A DNA stretch of 50,431 bases from Muribaculaceae bacterium Zag1 (GCA_002633115.1 NWBJ01000067.1:1-50431); one strand, 5' to 3'. Positions 42,743 to 50,002 are shown, counted from the stretch's first letter. The notes: a model not told the origin generated them from the letters alone. Made by a program: numbers and translations.

Positions 42743-42820
42743 GACTATTGTGGTGGTATGGTTTCATGGGTCAATCCCACCCAGTGCGCCCCTCTCTTGG
42801 GGCTTTTAGGTTGAGATTCG

Positions 42821-42828
42821 CAAATTTA
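42821..42828 (-). promoter_or_regulatory. -7 box for the XRE gene
   Basis: The minus strand reads TAAATTTG, 78 bases from the ATG at 42742. No matching -33 found. Confidence 0.45.
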
Positions 42829-42919
42829 CAACTTTTTTCTTAATACACATTAAATTTTCCACCAAAAAATTTCTTCCTACCAACAAATAAACCGCAAAAT
42901 CACTCAATTCGCCATGTTT

Positions 42920-42972
42920 TCCTTAACCACACGAAGGATTTCACGAAGTACGAAGAGCCCTTCGTGGTTAAC
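42920..42972. repeat. CACGAAGG-type inverted repeat between the XRE and peptidase genes
   Basis: CCTTAACCACACGAAGG, then CACGAAGTACGAAG, then the complementary CCCTTCGTGGTTAAC. A short form of the 37072 element, placed just beyond the peptidase stop. Confidence 0.7.
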
Positions 42973-43393
42973 TTCCCCATTTCAGGATGAAGAGGAGGTA
43001 GCGCCGCAGAGGGCGGAGGGCCAGCCAGAGGCGCCCTTTGCGCCGCTCGGCGGCTGTGTCGAGGCGCCGTTGGCGCCCTCGCCGCTCGGCCGCGACAGCC
43101 ACCCCCACCACGTCGGCGCGCTTCACGCGCTCACGCGCCTGAATGTTGCCATCGCCCATCAGCGTCAGCTCCTCGCCGTCGACCGCCACGATGCGGTGCA
43201 TCACGTAGGGATGCTCAGCCGTGTACCGCGCCAGAACAATCGCGCCCACGCGCATAACCTCCGCCTCCGGCGGCGCAAGCGTCACCAGGTCCAATCCGGG
43301 CCTGAGCCAAGGCCTCATGCTGACCCCGCTCACCGGTATCATCACCTGCCTCCCCTCCTCCAGCAGCCTCGCTGCCTCATCTATTATTGTCAT
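42968..43393 (-). CDS. S24/S26-family peptidase, Ser-His (SipW/Sec11-like) type
   Basis: 141 residues. The nucleophile box is VSGVSMRPWLRPG (Ser25). The place where bacterial signal peptidase I has its catalytic lysine reads YVMHRIVAV (His66), as in ER/SipW-type signal peptidases, and MGDGN (Asp81) follows. There is no N-terminal membrane helix; the only hydrophobic stretch is the basic C-terminus (LWLALRPLRRYLLFILKWG). It may process a small secreted peptide or surface protein rather than act as the general signal peptidase. Divergent from the fusion gene across a repeat-rich gap. Confidence 0.8.
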   Translation of the reverse strand: MTIIDEAARLLEEGRQVMIPVSGVSMRPWLRPGLDLVTLAPPEAEVMRVGAIVLARYTAEHPYVMHRIVAVDGEELTLMGDGNIQARERVKRADVVGVAVAAERRGRQRRLDTAAERRKGRLWLALRPLRRYLLFILKWGS

Positions 43394-43419
43394 ATCTATA
43401 CAAAAACAACCAACTCCCA

Positions 43420-43628
43420 GCCCCCTAACCCCCTAAAGGGGGGGGAAGGCTACCGCCTGCTTGGGGAGCCCCATCCGCAACCTGTAGCGACATTGTTGGC
43501 GCAAGGGCGCGTCTTCGACCGCCCCCACCCAGGTTTCTGCCTCTCGGTTCTGTGGCTTGCTGCTTGGCAGCTGGCATCCCCTCAACCCGAATCCGCATGG
43601 CAATTCCCCCTTTAGGGGGTTAGGGGCT
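43420..43628. repeat. Inverted CCCCTAACCCC repeats flanking a 162-base segment (element copy 2)
   Basis: Left arm 43420-43443 (AGCCCCCTAACCCCCTAAAG onward) and right arm 43606-43628 (its complement with one base missing). The interior begins GGCTACCGCCTGCTTGGGG and GCAACCTGTAGCGACATTGT, as in the copy at 41640. The right arm lies directly upstream of the fusion-gene promoter. No -7 box is visible inside the segment on either strand. Confidence 0.8.
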
Positions 43629-43639
43629 GTGCTTTTTAT

Positions 43640-43670
43640 TTTGTCAATTCAAAAAAAATCGGTAATTTTG
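43640..43670 (+). promoter_or_regulatory. Promoter of the recombinase-like/NusG fusion gene
   Basis: TTTG (43640-43643), 19 bases, TAATTTTG (43663-43670): the best -33/-7 pair in the window. Transcription should start near 43675, leaving a leader of under 20 bases before the ATG at 43692, so the gene is not controlled by a long leader. Confidence 0.8.
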
Positions 43671-43691
43671 CGCGACCCTAACACACACCAC

Positions 43692-45167
43692 ATGAATTGG
43701 AGTGAAATCTTCGATATGAGCATGGCCCAGCGCCATTCGGCGCTCTACGCGCCGGGCGACCAGGGCGACCTCGGCCTGGCCCGCGCCAGCCTTATGGCCT
43801 TCCTCGCCGCACGCGGCGAGACGCTCGACACCGACATCATCGACATCGCCCAACCCGACTGGCTGCCAGCCTATTACCAGTTCGTAAAAGACAATTACCA
43901 GTCTAACAAGTCGCGCAACCTCTCCTCGGCTCCCACTGCCGCCGAGCGGCAACGCTGGGCCAACCGATACATCAAGTGCATACGCAAAGTCGTAAACCGC
44001 TGCATCCGCTACGGCTACCTCCCCAATATCGACTATTTCCACGCCCTGCCAGAGTTCTCGCGCCGCCAAGGCATCGAGGAGGTCAGCCGCGTCACCGCCC
44101 AACTCACCCAGCTCGCTCGCGCCAAGAGCGCGTTCCGCGACGGCCAACTCGTGGTCGGCGCCATCGACCTGTACCTGCTGTGCATGTACTGCGGGGGCCT
44201 CGAGCTCGACGAATTTTTCGCCCTCGCCCCCGAGGCCATCAAGTCCGACCCTCCTCGGCTGCATCTGCCGTGGGCTGGCATCGACATCGAGCTGTCGCCG
44301 ACAGTCTACAACGCCCTGCTGCAGGGACGCGAGACGGCGCCCCGCTCGCCAGCCACCGTCAGCCGCGCCCTCGAGGCCCTCAACATCGACCTATACAAGT
44401 CGCAGTCGGTGTTCTCCGACTGGCTCCGCTTCGCCAAGGATATTGGCATCTCTGACCAGGCAATCCTTGAGATGCTTGAGTTGCGCCGCCAGCCTGGCTC
44501 CGTGGCTTCGCCGCAGCTGGCCGAGGCTATCCGCATGGTGGTCAAGCGCATGAATCAGGCGTACAATAAGTACAAAAAGCAGTGGTACTGCCTATACGTT
44601 CATCGCGGCTGGGCCAAGGAGAAATGCGAGGAGATCCTCGCCTCCGACCCGCCAGTGCTGCCGGGCATCGCGGCGCGAGCCGAAGATTTTTACTATCCCA
44701 ACACCGCCAATGTCAAGATGGCCAAACTCAAAGGGCAGAAACTGCAAGACCCCGGCAAGGTGCTGCGCCGCTATCTGTTTGTTCACTGCTATCTGAGCGA
44801 AATACAGACGATTGCGCGCGAGGTGCCGCGCGTGTCGGTGCTGTCGCGCCGCGAAAGCGGACTGCGCGAGTATGTGGCCATCCCCTCGCATGAGGTGTAC
44901 ACCCTCAAGTTAATGCTCGACAATCTGCGTGGCTCTGAGGCCGAACTGATGCTGCAAGACGAGGACATCGTCGAGGCCATCGACCTGTCGCCACTGCACG
45001 AGCAAGAGCGCGTGCGCATCGTCTCGCCCGGCTACGAAGACTACGAGGCCGTCATCGCCAAGGTCAAGCCCAACTCCACCTACTCTGTCACCTTCCCCAA
45101 CCTCGGCCTCTCCTTCACCCTCCAAAACGTCCCCCGCGCCCTAATCCAACGCCTACCGCCCCCATAA
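43692..45167 (+). CDS. Degenerate tyrosine-recombinase-like region fused to a NusG/UpxY-like antiterminator
   Basis: 491 residues from the ATG at 43692 (MNWSEIFDMS); the longer frame from 43557 crosses the promoter. Residues ~1-120 are helical and resemble a phage-integrase core-binding domain (RWANRYIKCIRKVVNRCIRY). Residues ~130-290 resemble the recombinase catalytic fold: DLYLLCMYCGGLELDEFFAL matches the usual LTGLRxSE helix with the arginine lost, and WLRFAKDIGISDQAILEML matches the HxLRHTFA-helix without catalytic His/Arg; no tyrosine nucleophile is seen. Residues ~297-410 are an NGN domain (KQWYCLYVHRGWAKEKCEEI, VLRRYLFVHCYLSEIQTI, REYVAIPSHEV), and 440-490 a KOW-like end (RVRIVSPGYEDYEAVIAKV). 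I infer a sequence-targeted antiterminator. Whether it serves the convergent glycosyltransferase operon is not shown. Confidence 0.75.
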   Translation: MNWSEIFDMSMAQRHSALYAPGDQGDLGLARASLMAFLAARGETLDTDIIDIAQPDWLPAYYQFVKDNYQSNKSRNLSSAPTAAERQRWANRYIKCIRKVVNRCIRYGYLPNIDYFHALPEFSRRQGIEEVSRVTAQLTQLARAKSAFRDGQLVVGAIDLYLLCMYCGGLELDEFFALAPEAIKSDPPRLHLPWAGIDIELSPTVYNALLQGRETAPRSPATVSRALEALNIDLYKSQSVFSDWLRFAKDIGISDQAILEMLELRRQPGSVASPQLAEAIRMVVKRMNQAYNKYKKQWYCLYVHRGWAKEKCEEILASDPPVLPGIAARAEDFYYPNTANVKMAKLKGQKLQDPGKVLRRYLFVHCYLSEIQTIAREVPRVSVLSRRESGLREYVAIPSHEVYTLKLMLDNLRGSEAELMLQDEDIVEAIDLSPLHEQERVRIVSPGYEDYEAVIAKVKPNSTYSVTFPNLGLSFTLQNVPRALIQRLPPP

Positions 45168-45174
45168 CATAATT

Positions 45175-45470
45175 TAACCACGAAGGCCACTAAGACCTCA
45201 CGAAGATCACGAAGGAATCATACCCACTCTGATAGTTAAGCCGGCAAGGTCACGAAGTCGCTATCGCTCGAAAAGGTCACGAAGCCCTGCTCCACAACCC
45301 CACCAGCAGCCCAAAACCGCATGGCCTCCGTGCCCACCGCTAAGGCCATGCCGCCTCCGTGTAAAGGGCTAACCTCTCCTCTGTCTCTCCGTGGTTAAAA
45401 ATTGAGAATCAGTGGTTTAACCATAGTGTTTTTTCTAAACCACGGAGGTACGGAGGGCCACGGAGCATTT
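45175..45470. repeat. CACGAAG / ACGGAGG repeat gap between convergent genes
   Basis: The 307-base gap 45168-45474 has no gene. It opens with TTAACCACGAAGGCCACTAAG and further CACGAAG units to about 45215, more AAGGTCACGAAG units at 45246-45286, a CTCTCCGTGGTTA end near 45385, and a second start ACCACGGAGGTACGGAGG near 45440. Looks like two decayed nonamer elements. Confidence 0.65.
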
Positions 45471-45474
45471 CATT

Positions 45475-46569
45475 TTACACGGGGGCTAGTATCATCTCAA
45501 ACAATTCGCCCCAACTGCTCACCCTTTCATCATCGTAGGGAACGGGAGGATTCGGCTGCCCTTGCCCTCCATTCAGAGCATCCTCCATGGCCTGAGCAAG
45601 GGCCGTGGCATCCTCCATGTCGAAGAAGCGTACATTCTCGGCCCCAGCCGAGGCCTCATGCGCATACGGCGCATCGGCCAACAACATTAGCCTCCCTGTT
45701 GGCAAAAACTCGCTGATGGGCAATCCCCATGTCTCTACTCTCGATGGAAAAACCAGAGCATTGGCTTGGGAATACAGGCGTTGCATCCCCTCTAGATCTT
45801 GCAGTCCGGCAAAGTCTATTGACTTTACTTCTCCCCACCGCTTATGCAACCACCGCCCATACCTATTCTCGGTGCCATCGATAGTGATCACCACCTTGAA
45901 TCGTCCTGTTCCGACCTTATCCTCAAGCAAACGCGCTGCCTGACATAGTAATTCAAAATTTTTATGCGAATCCGGAAATGCGGGATAGAAGAATACGAAC
46001 TCGCCATCTGAGCGCGCATCTCCTATCATTGTCCTTTTCACCTGTGGCGGAAAGACAATGAATTTCTCCTTCTCTACTCCAAGCAACCGAGCAAATGCCT
46101 CTTTGAGCCAATGAGTTTGCACCACCACATGCTGGTTTTGCAGTGCATTTTGCTTATAGGCATGCTTAGCCATCAGGCAAAGCAAAGGTATCTTTGGATC
46201 GTATAGCCAATCGCGTGGTCTGACGCGCATAAACGGGAAAGATGTTTGACAATACACTACCTGCCTCCGAGCTCTGACTTTTGGAGTGGTGTCATGGATT
46301 GAGAACCATAACTCTATCTCCCCCCAATCCCGAGCCAGTCGGTCAAATCCCTTGAATTCCCATCTCAAACGTTTCAGCCAGTGGTTGGATGCCTCTGGTA
46401 TTTCTACCATCTCTACGCCTGGAGCATCATATAGCTTGGCATCATGCACCAGGGCTATCACCCGATATTCTGGTGTCAACACCCTCGCGGCCTCGCTCAG
46501 GCACTCCCTGAATATCTTCAGCGTCCCTCCCTTATGTATGCTTATCCCCGAAAATACTATGGTTTTCAT
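45475..46569 (-). CDS. GT4-type glycosyltransferase (third gene of operon)
   Basis: 364 residues from the ATG at 46567-46569 (MKTIVFSGISIHKGGTLKIF), which gives a 4-base overlap with the upstream gene. GT-B fold features: the N-terminal glycine-rich loop, a second Rossmann half (EFVFFYPAFPDSHKNFELLC) and the retaining motif FPSRVETWGLPISEFL (E-x7-E). It transfers a sugar from a nucleotide donor in surface polysaccharide synthesis; donor and acceptor are unknown. Confidence 0.88.
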   Translation of the reverse strand: MKTIVFSGISIHKGGTLKIFRECLSEAARVLTPEYRVIALVHDAKLYDAPGVEMVEIPEASNHWLKRLRWEFKGFDRLARDWGEIELWFSIHDTTPKVRARRQVVYCQTSFPFMRVRPRDWLYDPKIPLLCLMAKHAYKQNALQNQHVVVQTHWLKEAFARLLGVEKEKFIVFPPQVKRTMIGDARSDGEFVFFYPAFPDSHKNFELLCQAARLLEDKVGTGRFKVVITIDGTENRYGRWLHKRWGEVKSIDFAGLQDLEGMQRLYSQANALVFPSRVETWGLPISEFLPTGRLMLLADAPYAHEASAGAENVRFFDMEDATALAQAMEDALNGGQGQPNPPVPYDDERVSSWGELFEMILAPV

Positions 46570-47687
46570 AGGCCCCCCAGGACTTTCACCCACCTCTTCA
46601 TTATCTTGTCTTCGTCAAATTCGCCCGAGCGCTCTCGTGACTTGCGGCCCATGGCTTTTCTGAGTGCGGTATCGTCCATCAGCTTTTCAAGCGCAGCAGC
46701 GAGGGCATGGATATCGCCATTTGGCACCAGCAGTCCATTCTCGCCATCCTCGATCAGATCCTTCGGACCGCATTTGCAGTCAAAGGCCACCATCGGCAGT
46801 CCATACTCCTGAGCCTCGAGCATTACCATCGGCAGTCCCTCATAGCGCGAAGATAGCACAAATATCGATGCCCCGAGATAGACGGCGCCCATGTTGGGCC
46901 GGTTGGTGACAAACTCAATCTTATCCTCCACTCCGAGGGCACAAGCCCGACTGCGCAGGCTTTCTTCCTCTTCGCCTTGGCCAACAATGCGCAGCAGCCA
47001 ATCGGGATGCTTCTTGCTGGCAATTGCCCAAGCCTCGATTAAGCGGTCAAAGCCCTTTTGATAGTTATATCTTCCTACTGCCACTGCCACTTTTGCATCA
47101 AGTGGCGCAACGCTCTCCGAGGTGAATGTGCGCGGATTGGGTATCACCTCAAGATTCTGCAGCCCTTGCCAATATTCTGCATCTTCCTGGGTCAGCACCA
47201 CCATCTTGTCAAATCGGGATGCCAACTTTGCGCTCTTGCGGCTCATCACCTTGTCGGCGAGAGCCCAGATGCCTTTGCGGCCATATTCGAGATGCTTGAA
47301 GCGCGAGAAATGTATCTCTTGCACCAGCTGCCATCGGCCTCGAGTGGCAGCGACTGCCGACGCATCGACTCCGCCAGTCGAAATCACTACATCAGGCTGC
47401 AGTTCCTCGAGCAGCCGCTGCAAGCGGCGCTTGTGATGGCGTGTCTTTTGCAGATAGCCGAGGGTTTTGACCAGTATGTTTTTGCCATTTGTGGCTTCGT
47501 AATTGATGCCGAGGTCGTAGGTCATGATGCCCTCATTGAGGGCGAAAAATGGCTTTCGGCCCATCTGATCAGACGTGACAATAGCCACTTCATAGCCATG
47601 GCTCTGCAGCCAGTTAGCCTTCTGACTAACCACCCTCTCCATCCCCGCCGAATTATACAGCCCAGGTATGCAATATACAATTTTCAT
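46566..47687 (-). CDS. GT4-type glycosyltransferase (second gene of operon)
   Basis: 373 residues from the ATG at 47685-47687 (MKIVYCIPGLYNSAGMERVV). The 54 extra residues of the longer frame are Arg/Pro-rich and lie inside the upstream gene, so they are rejected. Typical GT4: GLYNSAGMERVVSQ near the start, AVGRYNYQKGFDRLIEAWA, and the catalytic FVLSSRYEGLPMVMLEAQEYG (E-x7-E). 4-base overlaps at both ends. Probably acts in the same glycan as its neighbours. Confidence 0.9.
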   Translation of the reverse strand: MKIVYCIPGLYNSAGMERVVSQKANWLQSHGYEVAIVTSDQMGRKPFFALNEGIMTYDLGINYEATNGKNILVKTLGYLQKTRHHKRRLQRLLEELQPDVVISTGGVDASAVAATRGRWQLVQEIHFSRFKHLEYGRKGIWALADKVMSRKSAKLASRFDKMVVLTQEDAEYWQGLQNLEVIPNPRTFTSESVAPLDAKVAVAVGRYNYQKGFDRLIEAWAIASKKHPDWLLRIVGQGEEEESLRSRACALGVEDKIEFVTNRPNMGAVYLGASIFVLSSRYEGLPMVMLEAQEYGLPMVAFDCKCGPKDLIEDGENGLLVPNGDIHALAAALEKLMDDTALRKAMGRKSRERSGEFDEDKIMKRWVKVLGGL

Positions 47688-48658
47688 CGGAATATATGGC
47701 CGTACACCACCTTGTTGATTAGCCAGCCGTAGAGGGCTGGGATGAACATCAGGCCGCGGGCAGCGGCCAGCTGCACCCAGCGGGTGCGAGTGCTCCAGTG
47801 CCGATTGCGCCCGATGTAGGCGTTGGCCTCGGGCCATAGCTCGCGCCAAGCGCGACGCCCGTCAGCGTCGCTGAGCAGCATCGGCCACTTGGCCTCAAGC
47901 TTCATAAATGCAATCTCGTCATCGACAGCGTTGCCCAGTTCGCGCCGCATAAACTCCTCGGTGCGAGCCACATTGTATTTCAAATCAACAAGATGGCTCG
48001 GCTTCTTTGTCATCGAGAACGCCCCCGTGTTGAGCTTTACATAGTGGTAGAGCGCCTCGGGCAGATGAGCCACTCGCCCAGCGCGTGCGAACAGCATCAT
48101 CATCGTCATATCCTCGCCCATGCCGTGCCCAGCCGGAAAACGTATATCCTCGCCGTAGAGCGAGCGCCGACACAGCTTGTTCCACACATTGTACTTCATC
48201 TCGCCGCTGAGCATCCCCCGCAGCGCCTCGATGGGCGTGGAGTACGACGGCTGGTGCATGTATCTCTCCTTTTCGGAGAACGACAGCCACCAGTCAGTCC
48301 ACACGATGTCGGCATCTTGCGCCCGAGCGCAAGCGAGCATCTTCTCGAGCGCATCCGGCTCGACAAAGTCGTCGCTGTCGCAATGGTAGATGTATTCGCC
48401 TCGAGCTGCCGCCAACCCCGTGTTACGGGCTGCTGGCAGCCCCTGGTTCTGCTCATGCTCGATGATGCGCACCTGGCCCTCGCGCTCGGAATGCCGCGCG
48501 ATGACCTGCCTGAGCAGCTCGATGCTCCGGTCCTTAGTGGCGTCATTGACAAAAATAAACTCCACCCCATCCCTCATCGTCTGCCCCATCAGCGCCTCCG
48601 CCCCCTTCTCAATAAACTTCTCCACGCCGTAGACAGGTATTATCACCGTTATTAACAT
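47684..48658 (-). CDS. GT2-type glycosyltransferase (first gene of operon)
   Basis: 324 residues from the ATG at 48656-48658 (MLITVIIPVYGVEKFIEKGA). An upstream in-frame stretch would translate the CCCCTAACC repeat and is rejected. GT-A fold with VIIPVYG, FIFVNDATKDRS, GLPAARNTGLAAARGEYIYHCDSDD (metal-binding DSD) and a helical, basic C-terminus. It heads a three-gene operon whose promoter is not obvious; a weak TTAATTTG lies near 48765. The repeat element directly in front of the ATG would form a strong hairpin in the mRNA. Confidence 0.9.
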   Translation of the reverse strand: MLITVIIPVYGVEKFIEKGAEALMGQTMRDGVEFIFVNDATKDRSIELLRQVIARHSEREGQVRIIEHEQNQGLPAARNTGLAAARGEYIYHCDSDDFVEPDALEKMLACARAQDADIVWTDWWLSFSEKERYMHQPSYSTPIEALRGMLSGEMKYNVWNKLCRRSLYGEDIRFPAGHGMGEDMTMMMLFARAGRVAHLPEALYHYVKLNTGAFSMTKKPSHLVDLKYNVARTEEFMRRELGNAVDDEIAFMKLEAKWPMLLSDADGRRAWRELWPEANAYIGRNRHWSTRTRWVQLAAARGLMFIPALYGWLINKVVYGHIFR

Positions 48659-48659
48659 G

Positions 48660-48712
48660 CGGCCCCCTAACCCCCGCAGCGGGGGGAGGCTGCCGCCTGC
48701 TTGGGGACTCCC
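48660..48712. repeat. CCCCTAACCCCC element, copy 3, at the glycosyltransferase start
   Basis: GCCCCCTAACCCCCGCAGCG, then GGAGGCTGCCGCCTGCTTGG, ending two bases from the GT2 start codon. Self-complementary CCCCCGC/GCGGGGG. On the mRNA strand it would be the 5' leader. Confidence 0.85.
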
Positions 48713-48791
48713 ACTTGAATCCTTTGATGACATATTATTAAATTAATCTGTATAAGTAAAGGGTCAAATTAAAATTAAATTTTAGTTTGAA

Positions 48792-48994
48792 AAAGGAACC
48801 ACAGATTTACACAGATTCACACAGATTCAACTATGCGAATCGCCTATTCCATGGAGGCGCAGTCGCGCCGACAGATTTCCACAGATGCCATCCGGATGGT
48901 CTGTGAAATCTGTCGGCACCTCTGGTGCTCTAAGAAATACAATAGTGGTCATCTGAGGAATCTGTGTGAATCTGTGTAAATCTGTGGTTCCTTT
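48792..48994. repeat. Nested palindromic element B (ACACAGATT type)
   Basis: Outer arms 48792-48828 and 48958-48994 are 37-base perfect reverse complements (AAAGGAACCACAGATTTACA onward). The inner palindrome 48867-48917 (GCCGACAGATTTCC ... AAATCTGTCGGC) has CCATCCGGATGG at its centre (48888-48899). Right interior GCTCTAAGAAAT matches GCCTCTAAGGAAT of element A. It fills most of the 382-base gap 48659-49040. Confidence 0.92.
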
Positions 48995-49040
48995 CCATAT
49001 TTTAAATTCAAAATGGAAGGTTACTTAATCTGCTCGTTTT

Positions 49041-49289
49041 TTATGTGGCTGCGCCAAACTTTTCTATTTCCACCCTCGTCAGGCCGGTATAGAGCATTAT
49101 CTTGTTGATGGCGAGGCCATCTGCCAACATAGACATAGCCCCAGCGGAGCGACGCAGAGCCTCAGCTCTCCCATTTCGCTTAGCAGTGGCAATAGTGTTT
49201 TCGTAATCCCATATAATCTTCTGCCTCTCTCCAAAGGGCCACCTCTCATCCTCCATGAAATGTTCCTGACTGTTTTCTTGCATATCCAT
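49041..49289 (-). CDS. Rpn-type nuclease C-terminal tail, small ORF or remnant
   Basis: 82 residues. The segment IIWDYENTIATAKRNGRAEALR followed by MLADGLAINKIMLYTGLTRVEIEKF matches the C-terminal tail of Bacteroidales Rpn (PD-(D/E)XK) proteins: a linker, an AEGRAEG-like helix, then a short HTH-like TGLSxxEIxxL motif. The nuclease domain is absent. Some Rpn genes express such a tail separately through an internal start; here no upstream nuclease frame remains, so a remnant is more likely. Confidence 0.55.
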   Translation of the reverse strand: MDMQENSQEHFMEDERWPFGERQKIIWDYENTIATAKRNGRAEALRRSAGAMSMLADGLAINKIMLYTGLTRVEIEKFGAAT

Positions 49290-49385
49290 AATCTCCTCCT
49301 CTTCATTTATTACAGCACTGAGGAAATCAACAAGTTTACCTTGTTAGCCTCAGTGCCAAACCGTAGCCATCCCCTTCCGTGGGGG

Positions 49386-49595
49386 TTAGGAAGCTGTTTT
49401 CCTGAGGAAATATTCGTCAACAATATAGGCATCACTCATCAGACACAATTCTGTGGCTTGATTGACAAGGGTGTTGTAAACCTTGCTGCCATAGAATTCC
49501 AGCAAAGCTTGTGCCTGAGATATGCCCTCCTTGAGGGCTATTGCGGCTACAATGCGCGCTATCTTGCGTTGAAGGATATATTCTTTCATAGTCAT
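49386..49595 (-). CDS. DUF3791-like small protein
   Basis: 69 residues: MTMKEYILQRKIARIVAAIA, then ISQAQALLEFYGSKVYNTL and LMSDAYIVDEYFL. The helix pattern and the closing LMSDxYIVDEY resemble DUF3791 proteins, which in Bacteroidales usually sit in small clusters around a DUF3990 (ADP-ribosyltransferase-like) gene. No DUF3990 gene lies beside it. Same strand as the next gene, 51 bases apart. Confidence 0.6.
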   Translation of the reverse strand: MTMKEYILQRKIARIVAAIALKEGISQAQALLEFYGSKVYNTLVNQATELCLMSDAYIVDEYFLRKTAS

Positions 49596-49646
49596 CGGCC
49601 CCCAGACACCGCAGCTGGGGAGTTGCCATCCAGGCTCGGGTTTTCT

Positions 49647-49949
49647 CTACGGGTTAAGGGCAGTTTTCTGTTCCCTATTCAAGAGGCACTCCATCAGGTC
49701 ATCGGCGACATATTCGCGGCTCTGAGTGTGGAGCAAGTCGTAGTATTTCCAAAGACGCCCCTCGATGAGTCCTTGTTTCTGCAAGCGTGCTACGAGTTCA
49801 GGAGCAGGTATCCCATATCGCTTGGCAGTTTCCTCGATGGCAATGACAGCGAACCTTAATTCCTCGCTTGGCAAAGAATAAAGGTCGAGCGGCTCCTCCT
49901 CACTCCGTGAATGAACACCACTATTGGTATTTATGCTCTTAGCTTCCAT
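49647..49949 (-). CDS. DUF3791-like small protein
   Basis: 100 residues from the ATG at 49947-49949; the -7 box at 49971 makes this start preferable to the one at 50006. The core LRFAVIAIEETAKRYGIPAP, then LVARLQKQGLIEGRLWKYYD and LLHTQSREYVADDLMECL matches the DUF3791 pattern (YDxLHTQxxEYVxxD). Probably co-transcribed with the next DUF3791-like gene. The usual DUF3990 partner between such genes is missing. Confidence 0.65.
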   Translation of the reverse strand: MEAKSINTNSGVHSRSEEEPLDLYSLPSEELRFAVIAIEETAKRYGIPAPELVARLQKQGLIEGRLWKYYDLLHTQSREYVADDLMECLLNREQKTALNP

Positions 49950-49970
49950 ATACAATAATTTTGTATCCTG

Positions 49971-50002
49971 CAAATATAACACATTTTCCCCAATTTCACC
50001 AA
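49971..50002 (-). promoter_or_regulatory. Promoter of the DUF3791-like pair
   Basis: On the minus strand TTG (50002-50000), 21 bases, then TATATTTG (49978-49971), 21 bases before the ATG. Confidence 0.55.

Noticed and set aside
42518-42814. 98-codon + strand frame over the XRE gene
   Set aside because: The minus-strand HTH is clear and has a -7 box; the + frame has no family features.
43444-43605. Promoter inside the 162-base inverted-repeat segment
   Set aside because: No TAnnTTTG or close variant found on either strand, so a simple promoter-inversion switch is not supported.
43557-43691. Longer N-terminus for the recombinase-like/NusG fusion
   Set aside because: The extra 45 codons run through the inverted repeat and the -33/-7 promoter; the ATG at 43692 fits the predicted transcript.
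47688-47849. 54-residue N-terminal extension of the second glycosyltransferase
   Set aside because: It lies inside the GT2 coding sequence and is Arg/Pro-rich; the inner ATG gives the ATGA overlap and the normal GT4 start.
48659-48733. 25-residue N-terminal extension of the GT2 gene
   Set aside because: It is a translation of the CCCCTAACC repeat; GT2 homology starts at the inner ATG.
49260-49859. 199-codon + strand frame across the DUF3791-like genes
   Set aside because: No recognisable features; both minus-strand frames fit a known family and have a promoter.
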